6,923 bases of DNA from positions 1 to 6,923 of the forward strand of contig DAOTTX010000264.1 in assembly GCA_034437515.1 (NCBI GenBank). Direction: 5' to 3'. The notes beneath the pieces were generated by a model, which did no database searches, was not told the DNA's origin, and saw only the letters and a list, made by a program, of their open reading frames with translations. Shown piece after piece: positions 1 to 5,772 of this stretch. Positions within the stretch are counted from its first letter, which is position 1; each line of letters opens with the position of its first letter. The DNA is from DAOTTX01 sp034437515. Its GTDB lineage: Bacteria > Chloroflexota > Anaerolineae > Aggregatilineales > Phototrophicaceae. A program made the translations under genes and the position numbers.

Positions 1-54
1 CGCGCGGTGCTGGTGGCCGAGTTCGCGACGTATTTCGCGCTGGAACGGAGGTGA
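1..54 (+). CDS. C-terminal end of an unidentified upstream gene (partial)
   Basis: Frame 1 is open from the window edge and ends at a TGA at 52-54. The 17 visible residues read RAVLVAEFATYFALERR. This frame has the most protein-like composition of the three forward frames, and the other two give Trp/Ser/Arg-rich or Gly/Arg-rich peptides. Too little is left to name a family. It lies about 160 nt upstream of the CARF-HEPN gene, in the same direction, so it may belong to the same locus, but a TATAAT box just after its stop could mark a separate transcription unit. Confidence 0.4.
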   Translation, partial: RAVLVAEFATYFALERR

Positions 55-57
55 ATG

Positions 58-63
58 TATAAT
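58..63 (+). promoter_or_regulatory. Candidate -10 promoter element (TATAAT)
   Basis: A perfect TATAAT hexamer lies just after the stop of the upstream reading frame and about 150 nt before the first full CRISPR gene. It stands in a short AT-rich patch within GC-rich DNA. No good -35 box is visible 16-18 nt upstream, where the sequence is TTCGCG/TCGCGC. The call rests on the -10 element and its position alone. It would be the natural promoter for the operon that follows. Confidence 0.4.
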
Positions 64-66
64 ATA

Positions 67-88
67 GGAATGGATTCCTAAAGGAATC
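67..88. repeat. Small inverted repeat downstream of the -10 element
   Basis: GATTCC at 73-78 and GGAATC at 83-88 are perfect inverted arms around a TAAA loop. A further GGAAT at 67-71 can pair with ATTCC at 74-78 instead, so two alternative hairpins are possible. The stems are short and no T-run follows, so it is not a convincing terminator. It lies 4-25 nt after the TATAAT box, close to or just after the expected transcription start, so an operator or 5' leader hairpin is possible. Confidence 0.35.
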
Positions 89-154
89 GGGAATGAGTGC
101 TCAAGACAGGGATGGCGCGCTATGGTAGGATTGCAGTAGAGGAGGGGGGTCAAA

Positions 155-229
155 ATGCGAGAATTGCGGGTGACGTTGGAGACGGTGACGCCGCTGCTGA
201 TACAGGAGAAGAAGATATGTCAACGATAA
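155..229 (+). pseudogene. 24-codon ORF resembling the N-terminus of a Cmr1-like RAMP protein (probable gene remnant)
   Basis: An ATG at 155 follows a strong ribosome binding site (AGGAGG at 140-145, 9 nt spacing). It opens a frame of 24 codons that stops at TAA 227-229. The first 16 residues are MRELRVTLETVTPLLI. A first beta strand ending in T-x-T-P-L is typical of RAMP proteins and closest in style to Cmr1, where a Gly-Gly pair normally follows; here the sequence turns into charged QEKK residues and stops. The likely reading is that a RAMP gene lost nearly all its length by deletion around position 200. The ORF overlaps the CARF-HEPN start codon by 13 nt in another frame, so its translation could be coupled to that gene. 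A chance ORF or a functional leader peptide cannot be excluded. Confidence 0.45.
204..208 (+). promoter_or_regulatory. Ribosome binding site that fixes the start of the CARF-HEPN gene
   Basis: AGGAG, within a purine-rich run from 204 to 214, lies 8 nt before the ATG at 217. This supports 217 over the in-frame ATGs at 97 and 112. The extra 40 residues those would add are rich in Gly, Ala and acidic residues, show no CARF feature and overlap the RAMP-like small ORF. The site lies inside that small ORF, an arrangement typical of translational coupling. Confidence 0.75.
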
Positions 230-1776
230 ATAGATCATCCTTGGAACGAAAAACGCGAGGCTATTGGTGTGACTATGATCACGGAAATCCTGAACCGTAC
301 TTGGAACGGTACATTAAAGAACTTTTACCGGAGGAGATGGAATACGCCCGGCAGCGAGAGGAAAGCAAACTGCCAGACCAAACTTGCGATACGTTGGTTC
401 TTCTGGTCGGCTTTTCCATTGAGCCACTGCTTCAGGCGATTCATGCCTACAAGCCCCAAAAGGTGTTTCTGGTCTTGAATCAACGTTACGGGCGCGAGAA
501 ATCAGGCGAGAGCTGGGGGAAGATGGTGGCAAAATTGATCGGCAAACTGCCCGATCCTCCAGGGACAGTAGAACAGGAGGTCATTGAAGCAGGCCCCCAA
601 CAAGTTTTTCAGACATTGTTAGAGCAAGTGCGCCAGGTTGAAGGCACCATTATCGACATCACCGGCGCGAAGAAAAATATGGTGGCCGGGGCGTTTCTCT
701 ACGCCGCGCTGGCCAACGTGCCGGTTTCCTACGTGGACTTTGCCGACGAGGCCTATGATCCAGAGGAAGGGAAACCCTACGGCTATGCCTGTGACATCGG
801 CATGCTAGATAACCCTTATGAGAAGTTTGCCCTGCGCGATTGGGAGCGAGTACGCCAACTCTATCACCGCCACAAGTTCCGCGATGCGCGCCGGCTTCTG
901 GTAGGTGAGGATAGCGATGCGTCCGACACGGTGCTGGCGACGATGATGGAATATCTTCCTGATTCGGAATCCGCTATCTGCAAACTGGCCGAGATTCTGC
1001 ATTGCTACGAGTTGTGGGATGCCGGCTTGTACAATGAGGCCGCGGACCAAGCCCGAAAAGTCGATGGATTTCAACCACCCACTGCGGTAGAGCGATTGGA
1101 TGGGAAGTGGTTCGAGATAGGGCAGGCTCGATTCGAGGGGGGGTTGGCCAAATTTTACGAGGATACATCCGAGTTCCAGGCTTATGTCTATGACGAATTA
1201 GCGCGCATTGACCGGTTGATCAGGTTTAACCACGACTACCGCTCGGCCTTCCTGCGGGCCGGGAGTCTGAATGAGGTGGTGATGCTGGCCCGTCTGGTCA
1301 AATTGGTCGATGACGATTCGCGGAGAGAAGCATTGGTGGCGTCCTTACAGCACCGCACACCTGGAGCCTACTCCGTGTTCGACAATCTCAGAAGATCCGT
1401 GGGCCATAGTTTCCAGATTGGCCCCACAGGCAACGATGAGATTCATTACGATCTTTGTTTTCAAAATGCCCCAGAGATCACGGTTGTGGTTACAGAACAA
1501 ATGGACTGGTGGAAGAATGTCCCTATGTTCGATCACCAGGGCAGTTGGAAACAGTTCATCAATAGGCGTAACGACCTGGCCCACAAATACTACTCTCCTC
1601 CCCGTAAGTGGGCTGAGGATGCCTTGAACTTTGTCCGGGCCAACGTGGAGGATTTCTGGAGGCCAGATGCCGGGAAAGACGTAGAAACCCAGGCCCAGCC
1701 CTGGTCTGAGGTGTGTGAACTCACTGGATTGAATGAATACCTTCCCCCCAATCTTTTGGGCGATGTCAGTGACTAA
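217..1776 (+). CDS. CARF-HEPN cyclic-oligoadenylate-activated ribonuclease (Csm6/Csx1 group, Cas02710-like)
   Basis: This 519-residue protein is the probable ancillary effector of the type III system: its CARF domain should bind cyclic oligoadenylate made by Cas10 and switch on RNA cutting by its HEPN domain. The CARF (Rossmann-like) part spans about residues 55-200. It has a first strand and turn LVLLVGFSIEP at 60-70 and the family motif DITGAKKNM at 147-155, followed by a hydrophobic helix and the strand VPVSYVDF. This D-x-T-G-x-K-x-M pattern resembles the group first described as TIGR02710/Cas02710. The C-terminal part is helical and carries R451-N-D-L-A-H456, a canonical HEPN R-x4-H active site. 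No signal peptide or membrane segment is seen, so it should be cytoplasmic. The start at 217 is chosen for its ribosome binding site. The stop lies 16 nt before cas10, which links the two in one operon. The first 130 bases are AT-richer than the rest. The family call is firm; ligand ring size cannot be read from sequence. Confidence 0.92.
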   Translation: MSTINRSSLERKTRGYWCDYDHGNPEPYLERYIKELLPEEMEYARQREESKLPDQTCDTLVLLVGFSIEPLLQAIHAYKPQKVFLVLNQRYGREKSGESWGKMVAKLIGKLPDPPGTVEQEVIEAGPQQVFQTLLEQVRQVEGTIIDITGAKKNMVAGAFLYAALANVPVSYVDFADEAYDPEEGKPYGYACDIGMLDNPYEKFALRDWERVRQLYHRHKFRDARRLLVGEDSDASDTVLATMMEYLPDSESAICKLAEILHCYELWDAGLYNEAADQARKVDGFQPPTAVERLDGKWFEIGQARFEGGLAKFYEDTSEFQAYVYDELARIDRLIRFNHDYRSAFLRAGSLNEVVMLARLVKLVDDDSRREALVASLQHRTPGAYSVFDNLRRSVGHSFQIGPTGNDEIHYDLCFQNAPEITVVVTEQMDWWKNVPMFDHQGSWKQFINRRNDLAHKYYSPPRKWAEDALNFVRANVEDFWRPDAGKDVETQAQPWSEVCELTGLNEYLPPNLLGDVSD

Positions 1777-1792
1777 AAAAGGAGCGAATCCG

Positions 1793-3415
1793 ATGACACA
1801 ATATCTGTTAGCAGCGGAAGCCGACAAGATTCAGGACCTTATCTTTCGGTCCTCTCGGCTACGTGAAGTGATCGGCGGCAGCCAGTTGCTTTCACGTTTT
1901 TGCGATGAGGTGCCGAAACAACTCTCACTTGCGGAAGAACAGATCGTCGTCAACGATGGCGGCAGTTTTCGCCTGCTCTTCGACAGCGAGGACGAGGCCA
2001 TTACGTTCGGCGAACGACTGGCCGAAGTCTACCGGCGAGCGACCGGCGGCACGCTCACTGTGGCCGAGCCGGTGCCGGTCAATGGGGATTTCAAGGAAGC
2101 AGCGAAGAAGGCAAACAAGGCTCTGCGCCAGGCCAAGCAGCATCGCGAAGGCTTTACGGCGACGCCCCACCTGCCCTATACGGCCTTTTGCGCTTCGTGT
2201 GGGGTGGGTCTGGCCGTCGAGCACAGCCGCCGACCTGGCGAAACACGGGGTCAGTACTTGTGTGGTGACTGTCGGGTCAAACGAGACGAGAGCAATCCCG
2301 CCAGCGCTGAGGAGCCCGGCGAGTTTCTCACCGACTTCTTTGAAGCAGTCCTGGAGGATAAAGACTGGCGCGACTATCATTGGCCCGGCAAGAAGAAAGA
2401 CGAGCAAGAAGAACGCGACCCGGACCCACCGATGGACGTGGCCCGCTTCGATCTCCGTGACTATATCGCCTACATCGTGGCCGACGGCAACAGTATGGGC
2501 GAGGTCTTTGGCGAATGTGAGAAGAAAGAGCAACTACAGGCTCTGTCCGAAAACCTGAAGGACAGGGTTTATGCCAGCCTGGCGAAACCGATCAAATACC
2601 TGCTCAAGCGCGCCGCAGATGAAGAAGAACAAACGCGACTCTCTCGCTTTCTTCCTGTGCTGCCGCTGATCGCCGGGGGCGACGACCTGTTCATCCTGTT
2701 GCCGGCGCCCTGGGCGCTGGACTTCGCCCTTCGCTTTGCAAATGCCTACGAAGAAGAGATGAGAGGGTTGGTCGAGGACCTAGAGATCCAGAAGGTCGAT
2801 CCTCCCACTGTTGCTGTAGCCGTGGTCATCTGTAAGGCCAAGCATCCCTATTATCTGGCTCACGAGAGAGGGGAGGCGTTGCTCAAGCAAGCGAAACAAA
2901 TCACCAAGCGCTGGGCGGTGGAGAACGGAGAGACCCCGCGCTCCATCGTCAACTTCGAGGTCATCCTGGGCAGCCGTCTGGGCGGAGCCGAGCGGGCAGG
3001 GACTTATCGTCCCACCTTGGGCCCCTACTGGATTGGCGGCGACGTGGAGGGTTGGGGTATCGATAGCGAGCATTTGATCGAGCAACGCTATGCGCTGCGG
3101 GCTCTTCCCCGTCGGCGGTTGGCCCAACTGCGCTCACACTTTGATGCCTTAACAGAAGTAAAGAAGGATGATTTTAAGGCTTGGTCGAAGCAACTCGCAC
3201 AACTGCTGAACCGTTTTCCCGATGAGCAAAGGGAGAACGATGGACAACGAGGGGCTGCTGAGGCGGCTTTGAAAGTCCTGGGCGGACGAAATCTCTACCG
3301 TGTGGAGCGCACGACCGACCGCGACGACTGGTACGGTCACGCTCTGCCTGATCTGCTGAACGCCTGGGACTTTGCTTTTGACCTGAAACGCTCGCGAACG
3401 GAATACGAGGAGTAA
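1793..3415 (+). CDS. cas10: Cas10, short form without HD domain, intact GGDD cyclase motif
   Basis: This is the large-subunit signature protein of type III CRISPR complexes, here 540 residues long; most Cas10 proteins have 700-1000. The N-terminus starts directly in the first palm-like domain (residues 1-115), with GGSQLLSRF at 28-36 and DGGSFRLLF at 55-63. A zinc-binding cluster follows (C133-x2-C136 and C157-x2-C160). A charged linker at about 198-213 leads to the second palm domain, with a metal-binding region VADGNSMG at 229-236 and the catalytic loop IAGGDDLFILL at 293-303. The GGDD motif is complete, so synthesis of cyclic oligoadenylate from ATP is expected. No HD nuclease motif precedes palm 1, so single-strand DNA cutting is not expected. 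A C-terminal helical part runs from about 430 to 540. The ATG at 1793 follows AAAAAAGGAG at 1775-1784; an in-frame ATG at 1733 lies inside the upstream gene and is less likely. The stop is 4 nt before the next gene. Confidence 0.95.
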   Translation: MTQYLLAAEADKIQDLIFRSSRLREVIGGSQLLSRFCDEVPKQLSLAEEQIVVNDGGSFRLLFDSEDEAITFGERLAEVYRRATGGTLTVAEPVPVNGDFKEAAKKANKALRQAKQHREGFTATPHLPYTAFCASCGVGLAVEHSRRPGETRGQYLCGDCRVKRDESNPASAEEPGEFLTDFFEAVLEDKDWRDYHWPGKKKDEQEERDPDPPMDVARFDLRDYIAYIVADGNSMGEVFGECEKKEQLQALSENLKDRVYASLAKPIKYLLKRAADEEEQTRLSRFLPVLPLIAGGDDLFILLPAPWALDFALRFANAYEEEMRGLVEDLEIQKVDPPTVAVAVVICKAKHPYYLAHERGEALLKQAKQITKRWAVENGETPRSIVNFEVILGSRLGGAERAGTYRPTLGPYWIGGDVEGWGIDSEHLIEQRYALRALPRRRLAQLRSHFDALTEVKKDDFKAWSKQLAQLLNRFPDEQRENDGQRGAAEAALKVLGGRNLYRVERTTDRDDWYGHALPDLLNAWDFAFDLKRSRTEYEE

Positions 3416-3419
3416 TGCG

Positions 3420-5771
3420 ATGAGTCTGAAACTGACGTTCAACATCACGTTGAAGAGCGATTATCACATCAGCGCCGGACACGGCAAGGGTGCGCTGATC
3501 GACTCGGCGCTCCTGCGCGACGGCGACGGCGTGCCGGTGATCCGAGGCACGACGCTAACCGGCCTCTTACGCGATGGTCTGTGGCGTTTGTTGCAAACCA
3601 AGCCGCTGGAAGAAAAGGATCACGATATCCACGGCGATGAACACTACTGCGGACAATACGCTACTGAACCCGATCCTGACCTTTGTCCGCTCTGTCGTCT
3701 CTTTGGCACGCCGCGCCGCCCCAAGGCGTGGCGCATCAGTTCGGCGCGTCCGGAGACGAACCAAGAGCCCGTGAGTGGAAAACATCAACCGGAGGGACAG
3801 CCCGTCGCCCGGGTGCGTATCAACCCCCGCACCCGTCGCGCCGAGCCGCGCAAACTCTTCTCCCAGGAAGAGGGCGACGGTCGGTGGGCGTTCCAATTCA
3901 CGGTGACTTGGCCGACGGACAACGCAGGCAATCTAGACGAAGCAGCCTTGCTGACGGCGGCCGCCCGCAACGTGCGTCAACTGGGTCGCTCCCGACGGCG
4001 AGGGCAGGGGGAATGTCTCTTCACGCTGATCGAGGTAGAGGGGACCGACGCTATCGCGCCTGCGGAAACCGACGTCGGCGAGGAGGATTGGCAGACGCCG
4101 CTGCTGGAGCGCTTTGCCAGGCGTTGGATAGATGGCAAACCGGCATCCCCGAGTAAGCCAAGCGCATCTTTGACGATAGCCGACGAGCCGAGCGGTGACG
4201 CTCCTGTGCGGGTGCGCTTGTTTGTGCGCACCGACGAGCCCTTGCTTATCGCCAAACGGGCCGAAGCGGGCAATCAGTTCGAGAGCCTGTCCGTCATCAC
4301 CGGTCAGGTGATACGCGGGGCGCTGGCCTGGCGCGCTGCCCGTCGTTACGATCTGAGTGAACGGGAGAGCAAAACCTACAAGGCCTTCGCGCACACGTTT
4401 CTGCGGGATGACGTGCTTTTCCCTGATCTCTACCCGGCGGAGTTTGTAGCGCCTGGCCTGCGTCCGACCATCCCTGTACCCCGGGACCTGCTGACCTGCA
4501 AGATCGGTGGCTTTGATCACGGCTTTTGGTTTGCCACGGAGGGAGTAGTGCCGGAAGAGTGTAAATGTGGCTCAAAGGCTTTCACCGAAGTGAAGGGCTT
4601 TGTCAAGTTGTCCCAATATGCTTGGCCTCGCATCCCTGTTTACGACAAACTGGAGCGCAGCAGCGAGATGCACATTCGTATCGATCAAGAGAAGGGCCGG
4701 GTGAGCGAGGGCGACCTCTTTGGCTACGTGGCGCTAGATGCGGGTCAGTACTTTATCGGTGATCTGATATGCGCCGACGAAGCGGCTTGGAAACGACTGC
4801 AGGCGTTGGCCCACATCGAACCGGATCAACCCATCGAGCTCCGGTTAGGCAAGGCCCGCCGCCGTGGATATGGCAAAGTCACGGCTTGGTTCCAGGTTAA
4901 CCTGGATGAAGATGAACGGGAGGACGTCTGGATCCGTAGGCCGTTGGAAGAGCGAGTGGATGGGAAGCAGTGTGATCTCCGCTTGACACTGTTGACCGAT
5001 ACCATCATCACCGACCGCTGGGGGCGTTTCGCCACCGGCTTCGAAAGCAGTTGGTTGAGTGAGGTGCTGGAACAAAACGTTGAGATCATCAGTGTGGCGG
5101 ACGGCGCGCACACCGTCGATGGTTTCGACGCCAACCTGGGCTTGCCGCGTTGGCGCGACATTGCCTTATCGGCTGGCTCTACGGTGAGGCTGGAATTGAC
5201 AAACCCACCCGACCTTGATCTTTTGCACCGGCTGGAACAACAGGGCATCGGCCTGCGCCGCAACGAAGGATTTGGTCGCGTAGCCTTTAACCATCCGGTG
5301 TACAGTCGTTGTCAGGGCATCGCGTCCGATCTTGAGTTTCCCCAGGCGCTGAAACCCAAACCAACCAGGAGCAGCGACGAGGAACACTTCCGGGACGAAT
5401 GGATAAGCATCTTGGACAAAGAGCCTTGGAGCAAAAAGTGCAAGGATCAGCGCTTCACCGCTGTTGCCCGGCTGTTACACACTCAGGTCAACGAATCGCC
5501 GGAAGACAATCTAATAGACCACCTACTCAACAAACTGAGGAACTTGGGAGAACCAGATGCTGAATTGATTGAAGTCATAGACGAATACGGTGACCGTGGT
5601 GAAGATAACTTCTTTAAGAAAGAGGGGCAAAAGGGTGGTAAAGAGGGGCTGGATATCATCAGAAACTTGCTAGACACTCTGAAGCGAGAGGATGACGAAT
5701 TCTGGCCCCTGGGCATCCAGATGCTGGCCGAACGCATTGCTGCGGCTGTTGAGACCAAGAAGGAGGAGTAA
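3420..5771 (+). CDS. Cas7-Csx10 (Cas5-like) fusion with helical, possibly Cas11-like tail; type III-D backbone subunit
   Basis: This 783-residue protein joins at least two RAMP subunits. Residues 1-206 form a Csm3/Cas7-like domain. It shows ALIDSALLRD at 25-34, whose D28 aligns with the target-RNA-cutting Asp of Csm3, then the helix start IRGTTLTGLLR at 41-51, a zinc-type cluster C77, C89-x2-C92 followed by RLFGTP, and a glycine-rich loop near 189-197. A Pro/Ser linker spans 240-262. Residues 263-625 resemble Csx10, the Cas5-like III-D signature: VITGQVIRGALA at 292-303, a C381-x-C383 element followed by GFVKL, RLGKARRRGYGKV at 475-487, LTDTIITDRWGRF at 525-537 and GLRRNEGFGRVAFN at 611-624. 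The last 130 residues are charged and helical and could be a fused small subunit. A Cas7-Cas5-Cas11 order is known from the type III-Dv complex of Synechocystis. The start follows AGGAG at 3408-3412; the stop is 1 nt before the next gene. Fusion and RAMP identity are firm, the Cas11 part is tentative. Confidence 0.9.
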   Translation: MSLKLTFNITLKSDYHISAGHGKGALIDSALLRDGDGVPVIRGTTLTGLLRDGLWRLLQTKPLEEKDHDIHGDEHYCGQYATEPDPDLCPLCRLFGTPRRPKAWRISSARPETNQEPVSGKHQPEGQPVARVRINPRTRRAEPRKLFSQEEGDGRWAFQFTVTWPTDNAGNLDEAALLTAAARNVRQLGRSRRRGQGECLFTLIEVEGTDAIAPAETDVGEEDWQTPLLERFARRWIDGKPASPSKPSASLTIADEPSGDAPVRVRLFVRTDEPLLIAKRAEAGNQFESLSVITGQVIRGALAWRAARRYDLSERESKTYKAFAHTFLRDDVLFPDLYPAEFVAPGLRPTIPVPRDLLTCKIGGFDHGFWFATEGVVPEECKCGSKAFTEVKGFVKLSQYAWPRIPVYDKLERSSEMHIRIDQEKGRVSEGDLFGYVALDAGQYFIGDLICADEAAWKRLQALAHIEPDQPIELRLGKARRRGYGKVTAWFQVNLDEDEREDVWIRRPLEERVDGKQCDLRLTLLTDTIITDRWGRFATGFESSWLSEVLEQNVEIISVADGAHTVDGFDANLGLPRWRDIALSAGSTVRLELTNPPDLDLLHRLEQQGIGLRRNEGFGRVAFNHPVYSRCQGIASDLEFPQALKPKPTRSSDEEHFRDEWISILDKEPWSKKCKDQRFTAVARLLHTQVNESPEDNLIDHLLNKLRNLGEPDAELIEVIDEYGDRGEDNFFKKEGQKGGKEGLDIIRNLLDTLKREDDEFWPLGIQMLAERIAAAVETKKEE

Positions 5772-5772
5772 A

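Noticed and set aside
67..88. Rho-independent terminator for the upstream gene
   Set aside because: The stems are only 5-6 bp, AT-containing, and no T-run follows on the + strand.
97..216. In-frame N-terminal extension of the CARF-HEPN gene from the ATG at 97 (40 extra residues)
   Set aside because: It has no ribosome binding site at good spacing before 97, its Gly/Ala/acidic composition shows no domain feature, and it overlaps the RAMP-like small ORF in another frame. The ATG at 217 has a clear AGGAG.
1733..1792. In-frame upstream start for cas10 at 1733
   Set aside because: It would overlap the CARF-HEPN gene by 44 nt, and the added residues do not match the Cas10 N-terminus. The ATG at 1793 has a good ribosome binding site and starts right at the conserved first strand.
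1345..1827. Reverse-strand open frame of 160 codons
   Set aside because: It lies opposite well-supported CARF-HEPN coding sequence and its protein has no recognisable motif; such frames are common in GC-rich genes.
1925..2533. Reverse-strand open frame of 202 codons opposite cas10
   Set aside because: It is antisense to the Cas10 zinc cluster and linker, where sense-strand motifs are clear. It has no ribosome binding site that stands out and no known domain.
3933..4520. Reverse-strand open frame of 195 codons opposite the Cas7-Csx10 gene
   Set aside because: It is a shadow of conserved RAMP coding sequence, with Arg/Gly/Gln-rich composition and no domain features.
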